From: Desulfobacterales bacterium
GTDB taxonomy: Bacteria > Desulfobacterota > Desulfobacteria > Desulfobacterales > C00003060
DNA length: 38,025 nucleotides
NCBI GenBank assembly: GCA_023129535.1
Contig: JAGMBW010000079.1
Coordinates: 1 to 38,025, forward strand
Reading direction: 5' to 3'
Part shown: positions 24,502 through 34,004 of the stretch, piece by piece
Layout: each line of letters begins with the position of its first letter
Numbering within the stretch: position 1 is the stretch's first letter
The notes under the pieces: model-generated
Databases searched by the model: none
What the model saw: only the letters and a program-made list of their open reading frames with translations
What the model was told of the DNA's origin: nothing
Position numbers and translations under genes: made by a program

Positions 24502-24972
24502 ATGGAAGAAAAACTGATTGACAAAATAAAGCTGGACAATGGCCTGACCCTCGAACTTTATGACCGATCAAGACCGGTAGCCGGAGACCATTGGCTGGTC
24601 TCGTTTGTTGTCCTCATACATGTTGAGGTCAGGCCGAAATACTTTGAAAACGAAGTGGCTGAAGGTCTTAGCTTTGATGAGATAAAAAGCACCCTGGGCC
24701 GTCAGGTTACTTACCACCATGAGAAGGAGAGAAACTTTATTGCTGAAACTAAAAAAGACGAAGTTTTCAAATCATTAAAGGAACGCTTTTTGGGCGCAAG
24801 TCTTAGCTACTTAGCGAGTCCTGACTTCCCTCGTAAGCTGATTCTAAGGGAATATGAAGAGGCTCTCAGACAACGTTCACGGTTCCCGGTTGAAGAGCCC
24901 TGTCAGAGATCAGAGGTCAGAGATCAGAGGTCAGAGAGCAAAGCCATGACTTCTGATAAGGGATGTCAATAG
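24502..24972 (+). CDS. Conserved-looking protein of unknown function
   Basis: 156-residue acidic/basic soluble protein with no recognised domain. IDKIKLDNGLTLELYDRSRP, VAGDHWLVSFVV and SFDEIKSTLGRQVTYHHEKERNFI look like structured, conserved sequence. The last 20 residues (SEVRDQRSESK and after) are translated from a 7-nt word array (TCAGAGG), so the natural C-terminus was probably shorter. No ribosome-binding site is evident. It precedes an FmdB zinc-ribbon gene. Confidence 0.6.
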   Translation: MEEKLIDKIKLDNGLTLELYDRSRPVAGDHWLVSFVVLIHVEVRPKYFENEVAEGLSFDEIKSTLGRQVTYHHEKERNFIAETKKDEVFKSLKERFLGASLSYLASPDFPRKLILREYEEALRQRSRFPVEEPCQRSEVRDQRSESKAMTSDKGCQ

Positions 24973-24974
24973 AT

Positions 24975-25045
24975 TATAACCTTTGAACCGTGAACCGTGA
25001 ACCATGAACCGTGAACCATGAACCGTGAACCTTGAACCTTGAAGC
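24975..25045. repeat. 7-nt word array, single arm
   Basis: Words GAACCGT, GAACCAT and GAACCTT in tandem, about nine copies. The complementary words (ACGGTTC) occur at 37968-38021. Confidence 0.8.
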
Positions 25046-25064
25046 AAATGAAAGGACGCCCGCC

Positions 25065-25313
25065 ATGCCTATATTTGAATTTCGCTGTCTGAAATGCAAT
25101 GAAGTCTTTGAGATGCTCATGTTGAGTACTGACGAAGAGATGGAGATGAGGTGTCCCCACTGTGGCTCCGGGGACTTTGAGCGTGTATTGAGCACCACCA
25201 CCTATACGGCAGGCTTTAGCCGGGGAGAATCTCGACGCCCCTCTGTTGAAACGAGAGAATGCGCTTCTGGAACCTGTACTACCTGGAATGTTCCTGGTTA
25301 CTCCAAGAGCTAA
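25065..25313 (+). CDS. FmdB-type zinc ribbon protein, second copy
   Basis: 82-residue protein. MPIFEFRCLKC and RCPHCG carry Cys8, 11, 30 and 33, forming the zinc ribbon. VLSTTTYTAGFSR is typical of the family. The tail has a further Cys pair (CASGTC). The start is at ATG 25065, 8 nt after AAAGGA; an upstream ATG would start inside a word array. Paralogue of the gene at 12378, function unknown. Confidence 0.85.
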   Translation: MPIFEFRCLKCNEVFEMLMLSTDEEMEMRCPHCGSGDFERVLSTTTYTAGFSRGESRRPSVETRECASGTCTTWNVPGYSKS

Positions 25314-25340
25314 GGGGGCCTATCCCTAGGTGATATACAC

Positions 25341-25410
25341 CAAGGCGCAAGGCTCAGGGCTAAAGGCTTAAGGTAGAACACCTTGTGCCCTGAGCCTTGC
25401 GCCTTGTGCC
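25341..25410. repeat. Paired-arm 7-nt word array
   Basis: Left words CAAGGCG and AAAGGCT, right words CCTTGTG and CCTTGCG. It lies between the convergent zinc-ribbon and histidine kinase genes. Same family as 6511-6580. Confidence 0.8.
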
Positions 25411-25471
25411 AGTGGTTGATTGCAAGAAAGAACGCAAAGGCAAGAGAGTGCCATACCCCCAAAACTTTATC

Positions 25472-26755
25472 TTAAAAACTATAGCCGCCAGAACGGGCCT
25501 GTTCGCTAAGCTGTATATCGTCCAGATAAAGGGGTAGCCGGATCTGGAACTCGGTACCCTCTCCCTGGGTGGATTTCACGGTGATCTCGCCATTGTGTTC
25601 GCTTACGATGCGGTGAACGGTGGTTAAACCCAATCCGGAACCGCGGGTCTTGGAGGTAAAAAAGGGATCAAATACTCGTGAGACGTGCTCGGGAGTGATT
25701 CCGCTTCCTGTATCCGCCACTTTGATGATTATCTGTCGTCCCTGAGGGTAGGCGGAAATGGAGAGGTCACCTCCGTTGGTCATAGCTTCTCCAGCGTTCT
25801 GAAACAGGTTCTTAAGCATCATGGAGAGAAGCCTCTCATCCCCGGGAAAGGCGATCCCCTCGGCTGGGAGGTAAAGATGCACTTGAGTATCGGGAGGTGC
25901 CAGGCTCTGGCGCCATTGCTCCAGGGCGTGTCTTATTAGCTTTTCAGGATTCACATCGCGGAACTCAGGCTCCCCCATGTTGGCGTAGTCCTCCACGTCG
26001 CTGACCATCTTCTCCAGGCGTGTGACCTCTTTGAGGATAATCTCGGCATACTTATAGGCAGGGTCCCCGGGGGGGAGCTTTTGCTTGATTCGTGTTGCAA
26101 AGCCTCCGATGGACATGACCGGATTGCGCACCTCGTGGGCCACGCCCTCGGAAAGCCGCGCCAGGGCCACCAGTCGTTCACTTTGAATAACCTTTTGCTG
26201 CGTTCTCTTGAGCTCCTCCGCTGTAAGGGCAAATTTTTCCCGCAGACGCTCGTATAGGCGGGCGTTCTCCATGGCAATACCGATCTGGTTGCTCACCACG
26301 GTAAGGAGGTCCAGATCCTCGTGATCAAAAGGCCCTCTCCGTTTATTCAAGACTTGCAGCACCCCGATCAGGCGCCCCTTGTGCTTGATGGGTACGCAGA
26401 TAATGGAGCGCGTTGTGAAGCCGGTGTGTTGATCCACCCGGGAGCTGAAGCGTTTGTCTCCATAGACATCGCTTACCAGCAAAGGTTTCCCCTCCCGGGC
26501 TACGCAGCCGGCAATGCCCTCACCGATTGACAGGCGGACCTCTCGCGCCTTATCTCCCTTCTTCCCTCGGGCTAATCGAAAGACGATTTCCTCTCTCTCA
26601 TGATCTACCTCGAAAATCGAGCTGGCCTCAGCATCCATCAATTCCTCCACATATTTCATGGCATTATTCAAAACCTCTATGAGGTCCAGAGAAGAGTTGA
26701 CCAGCGTTGACAATCGGCTGAGAGCCTTTATTTCGCCTTCAGAATTCTTAAACAT
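25472..26755 (-). CDS. GAF-domain sensor histidine kinase
   Basis: 427-residue soluble two-component kinase. A GAF domain (about 25-165) with GEGIAGCVAREGKPLLV is followed by a coiled segment, HisKA with His207 in EGVAHEVRNP, and HATPase_c with NLFQNAGEAM, DTGSGITPEH and GSGLGLTTV. No transmembrane segment is visible, so it probably senses an internal signal. No response regulator is adjacent, making it an orphan. It lies downstream of tRNA-Lys on the same strand and could be read from that promoter. Confidence 0.93.
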   Translation of the reverse strand: MFKNSEGEIKALSRLSTLVNSSLDLIEVLNNAMKYVEELMDAEASSIFEVDHEREEIVFRLARGKKGDKAREVRLSIGEGIAGCVAREGKPLLVSDVYGDKRFSSRVDQHTGFTTRSIICVPIKHKGRLIGVLQVLNKRRGPFDHEDLDLLTVVSNQIGIAMENARLYERLREKFALTAEELKRTQQKVIQSERLVALARLSEGVAHEVRNPVMSIGGFATRIKQKLPPGDPAYKYAEIILKEVTRLEKMVSDVEDYANMGEPEFRDVNPEKLIRHALEQWRQSLAPPDTQVHLYLPAEGIAFPGDERLLSMMLKNLFQNAGEAMTNGGDLSISAYPQGRQIIIKVADTGSGITPEHVSRVFDPFFTSKTRGSGLGLTTVHRIVSEHNGEITVKSTQGEGTEFQIRLPLYLDDIQLSEQARSGGYSF

Positions 26756-26837
26756 GAAAAACGGTGCTTCCTTCAGTAGCCTATCTCGAACCAGCCAAAA
26801 AAAGGGCCAGCCAAAATGACTAACCCCATGATTTTAT

Positions 26838-26914
26838 TGGTGGGCCGTACAGGAATCGAACCTGTAACCTCCTGATTAAGAGTCAGCTGCTCTGCCTGGT
26901 TGAGCTAACGGCCC
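26838..26914 (-). tRNA. tRNA-Lys(CUU)
   Basis: 77 nt with encoded CCA. Acceptor GGGCCGT pairs with ACGGCCC. Anticodon loop CTCTTAA gives anticodon CUU (reads AAG). D-arm and GGTTCGATTCC T-arm are standard. It lacks the flanking hairpins found at the tRNA-Ser genes. Confidence 0.94.
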
Positions 26915-26943
26915 CGATCACATATTTTTCAGCCTGCTTTTTT

Positions 26944-26971
26944 ATTTAACAATTTTGGAATGGCCTGTCAA
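26944..26971 (-). promoter_or_regulatory. Sigma70-type promoter of tRNA-Lys
   Basis: TTGACA (26971-26966), 16-nt spacer, TTAAAT (26949-26944), on the minus strand. The -35 overlaps the rtcA stop codon. Predicted start near 26937, about 23 nt before the tRNA. Confidence 0.55.
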
Positions 26972-28080
26972 TTTTTTTTGAAGCCCAGCCCTTCCACACT
27001 CACCCTTCCCGTTTCTCCATCCACCTCAAACCTTACCGGCAGAAACTGTTCAATTACCCATATGTTGGTCAGCAAGTGTTTTGTTATCGTGCCTGCAATC
27101 AAAGAAGACCGCCCCTTTGCCAGGGCCATGTAAAGGACCAACTGGTCGGCTAAATGATCGTCAACAACCGCCCTGGACGCCATGAATCTAAAAAAATCTG
27201 AGCAGGCATCGTCAGCAACCTTTTCAGCCGGCTTGCCTCTTTTGCCCAAAGACGTAAACGCGGCCACCCCATTCTCAAACCTCGCCCTTACAAAGACCAC
27301 AGTGCCAGTACCTGGTGAAGGACCTTCTAAAATCTCGATTCGGAATTGTTTCCGGGGGAGGGTTTCGATGGGGGTGAAGCCGTGTTCTTTGAAACGCTTG
27401 AGAACGTGATCTCGCTGCCTCTCCGCAATACTCATGGGAAGATTCGACACAGCCGAGAGCACATACATATCTTGCAGGTTACCCTGATAGCTGAGGTCAA
27501 CACCATTGAGTTCTGACACTGGCGATGTGGATGCAATGACCTTTCCACCACCCTTGGGATACCAGCCCCAACGCTCGATCTCCAGCCGTAGTGCTCCCCC
27601 CATTTGCTGGAGTGAAAGTACAAATACCTCCTTCAAGTAATGAAAGCAGGGGCTCCAGGGCACATGGGTGCCCCCAGTAATGACAATCCGGGATGCACCT
27701 TTGGCAAATAGCAGACCAGGAATCATGGTCTGGAGCACTAAGCTCGTTGAACCTGCTGTTCCTACATCAAGGGAATAGGACCCCGGCACGATCTGCCGAG
27801 GCTCGAAGCACAGGCGCATAGAGCCCGGTTCCGCACCCTCCACTTTCCCTGCAGTTATCAAGGCCATCGCCTTTACTGCCGTGAGGTGTTGAGGCCGCAA
27901 TCCCGGTTTCTTCCTGCCGCTGCGGACATTGTATATCTCCACAGGCCGCTGGAGTAAAGCTGCCAGGGCCAGGGCGGTTCTCAATATCTGCCCGCCCCCT
28001 TCACCGTGGCTACCGTCAATTTGGATTGCGGATTGCGGATTGCGGATTGCGGATTGCCGGGACATGCTCATTGTGCTCAT
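26968..28080 (-). CDS. rtcA: RNA 3'-terminal phosphate cyclase
   Basis: 370-residue (from the chosen ATG) enzyme that makes 2',3'-cyclic phosphate at RNA ends using ATP. IDGSHGEGGGQILRTALALA is the family signature, and the KHLLTNIWVIEQF helix carries the expected adenylated His near the C-terminus. rtcB and rtcR are absent, so it is not in the usual repair operon. The first residues (RQSAIRNPQSAIQ) come from a GCGGATT word array, so the start codon is uncertain: TTG 28098, ATG 28080 or ATG 28065. Confidence 0.88.
   Translation of the reverse strand: MSTMSMSRQSAIRNPQSAIQIDGSHGEGGGQILRTALALAALLQRPVEIYNVRSGRKKPGLRPQHLTAVKAMALITAGKVEGAEPGSMRLCFEPRQIVPGSYSLDVGTAGSTSLVLQTMIPGLLFAKGASRIVITGGTHVPWSPCFHYLKEVFVLSLQQMGGALRLEIERWGWYPKGGGKVIASTSPVSELNGVDLSYQGNLQDMYVLSAVSNLPMSIAERQRDHVLKRFKEHGFTPIETLPRKQFRIEILEGPSPGTGTVVFVRARFENGVAAFTSLGKRGKPAEKVADDACSDFFRFMASRAVVDDHLADQLVLYMALAKGRSSLIAGTITKHLLTNIWVIEQFLPVRFEVDGETGRVSVEGLGFKKN
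28021..28057. repeat. 7-nt word array inside the rtcA 5' coding end
   Basis: Word GCGGATT in about five tandem copies, coding RNPQSAI on the minus strand. The same words are in element A at 24370-24400 and 36712-36740. Confidence 0.8.
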
Positions 28081-28204
28081 TGACTTAAGGGTATTCAAGT
28101 TGTTCTGCCAAAAGCAGGTTCATCACAAGCTCCGACACCCCGAGAACGGTTACAGAAATTCAATTGGTTTCTTGGATTTTAATTCTGCATTAGCGCAGGC
28201 TTCA

Positions 28205-28232
28205 CTTCGTGTCCGAAATCCGAAATCCGAAA
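28205..28232. repeat. Short CCGAAAT array after engB
   Basis: Words CCGAAAT three times, preceded by CTTCACTTCGTGTC, which also occurs in element A at 24367-24380. It marks a third partial relative of that element. Confidence 0.65.
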
Positions 28233-28234
28233 TC

Positions 28235-28822
28235 TTACAACAATGCCTCAATGGCGGCCCACAGTTCGCGCTTACCCAGGCCCGTTGCTGCAGAAAAGAG
28301 TATAAGGGAGAAAGGATCTGTGGAAAGCTCCCGGGCAATCGCGTTTCGCTGTTTATCCTGCTTATGTTTTTTGAGCTTGTCTGCCTTTGTCAGGACCACA
28401 AGGGCCGGAATCTTGTAGTGCGCCAGCCAGGCAAGCAAATCATGATCCCCTTGGTTTGGAGACCTTCGAATGTCTAAGATCACCACAACCGCGCAAAGCC
28501 CCTGACTGGCCTTCAAGTATTTTTCCACCATCGGCCCCCAGCTCTTACGCACTGTCATGCGAACCTTAGCATAGCCATATCCAGGCAAATCCACAAAATA
28601 AAAACGATCGTTGACGAGAAAGAAATTAATGGTCTGGGTACGCCCTGGGGTAGAGCTGGTCTTTACCAGGTTCTTGCGACCTAACAAGGTATTCATCAAG
28701 GAAGATTTCCCTACGTTGGAGCGCCCGCCAAACGCGATTTCAGGACTGCCGGATGGAGGGTACTGGGATGGGTTCAAAGCGCTGGTGACAAATTCAGCAG
28801 ATTTAACGTTCATTGTGTTCAT
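28235..28822 (-). CDS. engB: Ribosome biogenesis GTPase EngB/YsxC
   Basis: 195-residue GTPase essential for large-subunit assembly. Seen: P-loop GGRSNVGKSS (32-41), TPGRTQTINFF switch I, DLPGYGYAK (78-86), and G4 TKAD. The gene starts in word-array sequence (MNTMNV), and ATG 28813 is also possible. It lies between the aminotransferase and rtcA on the same strand, the three separated by arrays. Confidence 0.95.
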   Translation of the reverse strand: MNTMNVKSAEFVTSALNPSQYPPSGSPEIAFGGRSNVGKSSLMNTLLGRKNLVKTSSTPGRTQTINFFLVNDRFYFVDLPGYGYAKVRMTVRKSWGPMVEKYLKASQGLCAVVVILDIRRSPNQGDHDLLAWLAHYKIPALVVLTKADKLKKHKQDKQRNAIARELSTDPFSLILFSAATGLGKRELWAAIEALL

Positions 28823-28849
28823 TGTGTGTGGTCGCTACGCTCGCGTTCT

Positions 28850-28970
28850 TTGTGTCTATCGTGTCTGTTGGGTCTGTTGTGTCAACTCAATAGACCCAAT
28901 GAACCCAATGGACCCAATGGACCCAATGAACCCAATGGACTCAATGAACCCAATGGACTCAATGGACTCA
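28850..28970. repeat. Paired-arm 9-nt word array
   Basis: Words CCCAATGGA, CTCAATGAA and their kin, about ten in phase, with a short complementary left arm (TTGTGTCTG, TTGGGTCTG). It reaches into the aminotransferase 3' end and supplies its last codons and TGA. Confidence 0.85.
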
Positions 28971-30116
28971 ACAAACGTTCAACTTGACAAGGTATCGCTC
29001 GATACGATCCATTGCCTCTGCAATGTTTTCCAGGGTATTTGCATAGGAAAACCGTAGATAGCCCTCGGCATTGCTCCCAAAATCGATTCCGGGGGTTACC
29101 CCCACATGGGCATTGTCAAGGATATCGAAAGCCAGTTTGTAGGAATCCTCTGAAAACCTCTTGGCATTGGCCAGGACGTAAAAGGCACCCGTGGGCTCCA
29201 CGGTGATGCCAAATCCCATATCCTTGAGGCGCTTGATCATAAACCGGCGGCGCTCATCATAAATCGCCCTCATCTTTGCTACGTCTGCAGCGGCTTCTTC
29301 AAGGGCCGCAATACCGGCCCATTGCACCATGGCATTGGCTGAAATGAAGAAATTCTGTTGAACCTTCTGGATGGCCCGCATAAAAGGCCTTGGCGCAATG
29401 AGATAGCCCAACCGCCACCCGGTCATGGCATAGACCTTGGAAAACCCGTTGAGGACAAAGGCCTTATCCGTATACTCCAGGATGGAATGTTCTTCGCCCT
29501 CGTAAACCAGGCCATGGTATATTTCGTCAGAAATAATGTATGGAGATAACCGGGCAATGGCCTCCATACGTTCGTGGCCAAGGAGGTTTCCTGTGGGATT
29601 GGATGGAGAGTTGATAAAAATGGCCTTGGTCCCGTCATCCATTTTTTCCTGGATCGCTTCTGGCAGGTACTGGAACCCGTCATCTTCGAAAACCGGAATC
29701 GTGACCGGCTCGCCACCTACGAACCTGATAAAGTTGGGATAGCATGGGTAATGGGGATCTGAAATGATCACCTTGTCTCCTGGATCCAGAAGGGCTGAAA
29801 AGAGCATGAACATGGCAGGTGAGGTGCCCGAAGTCACAATCACCTGGTCCGGTTGAATAAGCACACCGTAGCGTTCGTGATAGTGCCGACAGATTGCCTT
29901 GCGAAGCTCTATTAGTCCAAGACTGTGGGTATAATGGGTGTGTCCAGCATTCAGGGCGCGAATGGCAGCATCCTTGATACAGGCGGGGGTATCAAAGTCA
30001 GGCTCCCCTATCTCCAAATGGATAATATGGATGCCTGCTCGTTCCATACCGTGGGCCTTTTCCAGGACATCCATAACAATGAAGGGTTTGATTTCTTGCG
30101 TACGCCTGGAAATCAT
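28968..30116 (-). CDS. PLP-dependent class I/II aminotransferase
   Basis: 382-residue enzyme of fold type [10 protein letters not shown] (169-177), SDEIYHGL (196-203) and the PLP-binding Lys227 in [13 protein letters not shown] are clear, and the C-terminal RFSYAN Arg would bind substrate carboxylate. It is broadly aspartate- or aromatic-like; substrate cannot be told from sequence. Its start overlaps the hisG stop by 4 nt (ATGA), suggesting a histidine-linked role such as histidinol-phosphate transamination, but it lacks distinctive HisC motifs I can point to. Confidence 0.85.
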   Translation of the reverse strand: MISRRTQEIKPFIVMDVLEKAHGMERAGIHIIHLEIGEPDFDTPACIKDAAIRALNAGHTHYTHSLGLIELRKAICRHYHERYGVLIQPDQVIVTSGTSPAMFMLFSALLDPGDKVIISDPHYPCYPNFIRFVGGEPVTIPVFEDDGFQYLPEAIQEKMDDGTKAIFINSPSNPTGNLLGHERMEAIARLSPYIISDEIYHGLVYEGEEHSILEYTDKAFVLNGFSKVYAMTGWRLGYLIAPRPFMRAIQKVQQNFFISANAMVQWAGIAALEEAAADVAKMRAIYDERRRFMIKRLKDMGFGITVEPTGAFYVLANAKRFSEDSYKLAFDILDNAHVGVTPGIDFGSNAEGYLRFSYANTLENIAEAMDRIERYLVKLNVC

Positions 30117-30988
30117 ATTACTTTGTTCAACGGATATTCGATAATCCCCTCAGCCCCGTTGTCGAGCAGTTTAGGGATTAGATCCCGCACCACAGAGGAC
30201 GCCACGACTGTCTCCACAGCAAACCAGTCCGACTGATAGAGCGGTGATACTGTAGGCGCATTGAGACTTGGAAGAAGTGTCACAATCTCATTTAACCTTG
30301 CCTGGGGCACGTTCATCTTGAGTCCCACCATCTTTTCAGCCAGGAGAGCGCCTTTCAGGAGAAGCGCCACCTGTTTTATCTTTTCTTGTTTCTGCGGGTT
30401 TTCCCATGCCGCATGATTGGCAATCAACTGGGTGTTGGTCTCCAGAAGTTCATGGATGATGCGCAGGCCGTGGGCTTTAATGGTACTGCCAGTCTCAGTC
30501 ACCTCCACAATAGCATCGGCCAAACCAGACACCACTTTGGCCTCCGTAGCTCCCCAGGAAAATTCCACCTTGACATCAATGCCCCGTCCCGCAAAATATT
30601 TTCTTGTAAAATCGACCAATTCAGTTGCGATCTTCTTCCCTGACAGATCCTCCAATCTTTTGATATCAGAATCGTAAGGGACTGCCAGGACCCAACGGGC
30701 CGGTCGCTGGCTTACTTTCGAGTAGACCAAATTTTCGACGACCCTTACATCGGACTCGTTTTCAAATATCCAGTCCTGTCCTGTGAGACCTGCATCCAGC
30801 GTCCCGCTTTCCACATAACGCGACATCTCCTGGGCACGGCAGATGGCGCACTCAATCGTGTCATCGTTGATATCCGGAAAATAGCTACGTCCGTTGATAT
30901 CAATCCTCCACCCGGACCGCTTAAACAGAGCAATTGTGGCATTCTGCAGGCTCCCTTTAGGAATCCCGAGCTTAAGTTTCTCTACCAT
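30113..30988 (-). CDS. hisG: ATP phosphoribosyltransferase, long form
   Basis: 291-residue first enzyme of histidine biosynthesis. [11 protein letters not shown] begins the catalytic domain, followed by [14 protein letters not shown] and the active EVTETGST segment. The last 80 residues form the ACT-like domain of the long HisG, which binds histidine and needs no HisZ. The start is ATG 30988, with AGGAGG 12 nt upstream inside the hisI end; the upstream in-frame codons are not conserved. Confidence 0.95.
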   Translation of the reverse strand: MVEKLKLGIPKGSLQNATIALFKRSGWRIDINGRSYFPDINDDTIECAICRAQEMSRYVESGTLDAGLTGQDWIFENESDVRVVENLVYSKVSQRPARWVLAVPYDSDIKRLEDLSGKKIATELVDFTRKYFAGRGIDVKVEFSWGATEAKVVSGLADAIVEVTETGSTIKAHGLRIIHELLETNTQLIANHAAWENPQKQEKIKQVALLLKGALLAEKMVGLKMNVPQARLNEIVTLLPSLNAPTVSPLYQSDWFAVETVVASSVVRDLIPKLLDNGAEGIIEYPLNKVI

Positions 30989-30989
30989 G

Positions 30990-31364
30990 TTATTTGTATA
31001 CCTCCTGGGGGTCAAAAATCTTCTCGCCCACGACTCGAACTGACTCCCCCTCCACCTTCTTAAAAAAACAACTCCGGTAGCCCATATGACAGGCAGCCTC
31101 GCCCACCTGGTCTACTTTCAACAGCACGGTATCGTCGTCGCAGTCAATCCGGATCTCCCTCACCCACTGGACGTGGCCGGACGTCTCACCCTTGACCCAG
31201 AGTTCCTGGCGCGTCCGGCTCCAGTATGTGGCCCTCCCTGTTTTTAGCGTTTCTCGCCAGGCCTCCTCGTTGATAAAAGCAAGCATCAAGACCTCGCCGG
31301 TTTCAAAATCCTGCACAATCGTTGGCACCAAGCCGCCGCATTTTTCAAAATTTAGGGCAATCAT
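30990..31364 (-). CDS. hisI: Phosphoribosyl-AMP cyclohydrolase
   Basis: 124-residue zinc enzyme of histidine synthesis, monofunctional (no HisE domain). DCDDDTVLL supplies the Mg/Zn ligands and [11 protein letters not shown] the conserved Cys pair. Also seen: [15 protein letters not shown] and ATYWSRTR. The start is ATG 31364; the open frame extends upstream in word-array sequence (STNPMNPT) that is not coding. hisG follows 1 nt after the stop. Confidence 0.95.
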   Translation of the reverse strand: MIALNFEKCGGLVPTIVQDFETGEVLMLAFINEEAWRETLKTGRATYWSRTRQELWVKGETSGHVQWVREIRIDCDDDTVLLKVDQVGEAACHMGYRSCFFKKVEGESVRVVGEKIFDPQEVYK

Positions 31365-31484
31365 TTTTGAGTTTTTTGAGTTTGTTGGGTTCATTGGGTT
31401 TGTTGAGTCAAACTCATAATACAAAAAGCACAACTAACACAATAACACAATAGACACAACAGACACAACAGACACAATAAACCC
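31365..31484. repeat. Paired-arm 9-nt word array between divergent genes
   Basis: Left words TTGAGTTTG and TTGGGTTCA, right words CACAACAGA and CACAATAGA. It separates divergent hisI and PBP1A, so both promoters must overlap or flank it. Same family as 14889-15003. Confidence 0.85.
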
Positions 31485-31527
31485 GATGGATGTTGCTTGT
31501 TAAATCCTTTTTTGTTACAAAGAAACC

Positions 31528-33918
31528 ATGGTGCATTCTCAGAGTCAATCTCAGGTCAAGGAGAGAAGGTCCGGACGGAGAGGAAGGCTTCTCCATTTTC
31601 TTTACGGGACTGTAATCGTCTTGTCCCTCCTAAGTGGGCTTTTTCTGGGGGGGACTTATTTCTACTTCACAAGAGATCTACCCAGGATATCCTCCTTAAA
31701 GGACTACCGTCCACCTATTATTACAACCGTTTATTCGGATGACAAGCGCAAGATTGCCGAGTTTTTCAAAGAACGAAGGATTGTCGTTCCGCTTTCCAAG
31801 ATACCAAAAACGCTCATAAGCGCCTTTGTTGCGGCCGAAGATGCCCGTTTTTTCAAACACGAAGGGATTGACCTTTTAAGCATTGCCCGAGCATTTTTGA
31901 AAAACATCAAAGCCGGCACCATTATTCAGGGGGGAAGCACGATAACCCAGCAAGTTGCCAGGTCTTTCTTTCTCTCGCCTGAAAAAAGCTATGCCCGTAA
32001 GGGTCGAGAGGCGATCCTCGCCTATCGTATAGATAAGGCCTTTACAAAGGACGAGATTCTGTTTCTCTATCTCAACCAGATATACTTAGGACACGGCGCT
32101 TATGGTGTTGAGGCCGCCGCCCAGAACTATTTTGGAAAATCAGCGGCCGATCTTAATCTAGCCGAATGCGCCATAATAGCTGGATTGCCCCAGGCGCCCA
32201 CTCGTTATTCTCCGTTTCTACATCCCAAAAAGGCCAAGCAACGCCAAATCTATGTCTTGAATCGAATGATCAATGAAGGACACATTACAAATGTTCAGGC
32301 AACCGAGGCCATCAATACGCCCCTTGATATCAAACCCAGACGCAACTGGTACCTTGAGGAAGTCCCTTATTACACTGAATACGTGAGGAAGTATGTGGAG
32401 GAAAAATATGGCAGGGATATGCTCTACAAGGAGGGGATTACAATACACACACCTGTCAACATCGAGATGCAAAAGGCAGCCCGGGCCGCACTAAATCATG
32501 GGCTACGAGCGCTGGATAAAAGGCAGGGGTATCGAGGCCCGCTTAAATGCTTAAAACCGGAACAGTTTGAGCGCTTTTCCCAGGAAATCCAAAGAAACCT
32601 TAAGAAACACCCACTGGAAGACGAAAGAATTATCCAGGGGGTCGTGATCGCAGTGGATGATGCTGAGCGAAAGGCCACGGTGCGCATAGGAGGGGAACAA
32701 GGAAACCTGTATCTCGAGGACATGAGATGGGCAAGGAAACCTGACCCAGAGGTTGCCTACTATGACGTCAGGGTGAAGAAGGTCAGTAATGTTCTCAAGG
32801 TAGGCGATGTGATCCTTGTAAGGGTAAAGGGTCATGACGATCCCACCGGTCAGTGGGATTTATCTCTGGAACAGAGGCCGGCTGTACAGGGAGCGCTCCT
32901 TTGCATGGAAGCTGAAACTGGTTACGTGAAGGCTATGATCGGCGGTCGAGACTTCAAGGTGAGCCAGTTTAATCGGGCTATACAAGCGAGACGCCAGCCC
33001 GGCTCGGCGTTTAAACCGATTATTTACGCCGCTGCCCTCGATAAGGGCTATACTCCTGCAACGATTATCATAGATGCCCCAATCGTGTTTGAAGATACGG
33101 AAAAGGATTTCACCTGGAAGCCCAGGAACTATGAGGAAAAATTTCACGGCCCCACTCTTTTCCGGACTGCACTGGCCCTGTCCCGAAACGTAGTTACTAT
33201 CAAGATTCTGAAAGATGTCGGCATAGGTTGTGTAATCGACTATGCCCGAAAACTGGGTATCGAATCGAGGCTAACTCAAGACCTCTCCCTGGCACTTGGC
33301 TCATCAGGAATCTCACTTCTTGAGCTGGTGCGCGCGTATGCCATTTTTACCAATGGAGGATATCGGGTAAGGCCATGTTTTGTCACTAAGATACTCGATC
33401 GAGATGGAAATGTTTTGGAGGAGAATCAGCCTGAAAGCGAAAAAGTCATTGATAAGAGCACGGCGTATATTATTACCAATCTCCTCCAGGGGGTGGTTCA
33501 GCACGGAACCGGCTGGCGTGTCAAGGCCCTTGATCGGCCTGTAGCGGGCAAGACCGGTACGACCAACGACCTGCACGATGCCTGGTTCGTAGGATATACG
33601 CCGCGCTACGCCACGGGGACCTGGGTAGGCTTTGATGAAGAGCAACCACTCGGCCTGGACGAAACGGGTTCGAGGGCTGCCAGTCCTATTTGGCTGGAGT
33701 TTATGCAGGCCATTCTTAAGGACAAGCCTGTAGAGGTCTTCCGGGTGCCGGACGGCGTGGTCTTTGCCAAGATAGATGCGGAGACCGGACTCCTGGCAAT
33801 TCCCGAATCAAAACAGACCATCTTTGAATCTTTTAAGGAAGGAACGGTTCCCACCGAATATACGAAAAAGCCCGGTTCTATCACTGAACCGGGCCAATTT
33901 TTCAAATCTGATATGTAA
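31528..33918 (+). CDS. mrcA: Penicillin-binding protein 1A
   Basis: 796-residue bifunctional peptidoglycan synthase. A basic N-terminus and one membrane anchor (about 24-46) are followed by GT51 transglycosylase with Glu104 in AAEDARFFKHEG and GGSTITQQ, an ODD-like region, and a transpeptidase with Ser493 (SAFK), SRN (552-554) and KTGT (675-678). All catalytic motifs are intact. The 3' end contains a GC hairpin (33870-33894). Confidence 0.96.
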   Translation: MVHSQSQSQVKERRSGRRGRLLHFLYGTVIVLSLLSGLFLGGTYFYFTRDLPRISSLKDYRPPIITTVYSDDKRKIAEFFKERRIVVPLSKIPKTLISAFVAAEDARFFKHEGIDLLSIARAFLKNIKAGTIIQGGSTITQQVARSFFLSPEKSYARKGREAILAYRIDKAFTKDEILFLYLNQIYLGHGAYGVEAAAQNYFGKSAADLNLAECAIIAGLPQAPTRYSPFLHPKKAKQRQIYVLNRMINEGHITNVQATEAINTPLDIKPRRNWYLEEVPYYTEYVRKYVEEKYGRDMLYKEGITIHTPVNIEMQKAARAALNHGLRALDKRQGYRGPLKCLKPEQFERFSQEIQRNLKKHPLEDERIIQGVVIAVDDAERKATVRIGGEQGNLYLEDMRWARKPDPEVAYYDVRVKKVSNVLKVGDVILVRVKGHDDPTGQWDLSLEQRPAVQGALLCMEAETGYVKAMIGGRDFKVSQFNRAIQARRQPGSAFKPIIYAAALDKGYTPATIIIDAPIVFEDTEKDFTWKPRNYEEKFHGPTLFRTALALSRNVVTIKILKDVGIGCVIDYARKLGIESRLTQDLSLALGSSGISLLELVRAYAIFTNGGYRVRPCFVTKILDRDGNVLEENQPESEKVIDKSTAYIITNLLQGVVQHGTGWRVKALDRPVAGKTGTTNDLHDAWFVGYTPRYATGTWVGFDEEQPLGLDETGSRAASPIWLEFMQAILKDKPVEVFRVPDGVVFAKIDAETGLLAIPESKQTIFESFKEGTVPTEYTKKPGSITEPGQFFKSDM
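33870..33894 (+). terminator. Terminator-like hairpin inside PBP1A 3' codons
   Basis: GCCCGGTTC and GAACCGGGC form a perfect 9-bp stem with a 7-nt loop, followed by CAATTTTTC. It sits 22 nt before the stop codon and encodes KPGSITEPG, so ribosomes would cover it until release. Confidence 0.5.
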
Positions 33919-34004
33919 GAGGCTTTCAGCCTACTGGTAACTTGTGGCCAGTAGCTATTAGCTGAATCGAAAAAAACTGATCGAAAAAACAAGGCTTTCA
34001 GCCT

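Noticed and set aside
28611-29057. Plus-strand frame with repeated NPMDPMD peptides
   Set aside because: It is just the translation of the CCCAATGGA word array and parts of engB and the aminotransferase read backwards.
31365-31433. N-terminal extension of HisI (STNPMNPT)
   Set aside because: It is array sequence; HisI conserved sequence begins at ATG 31364.
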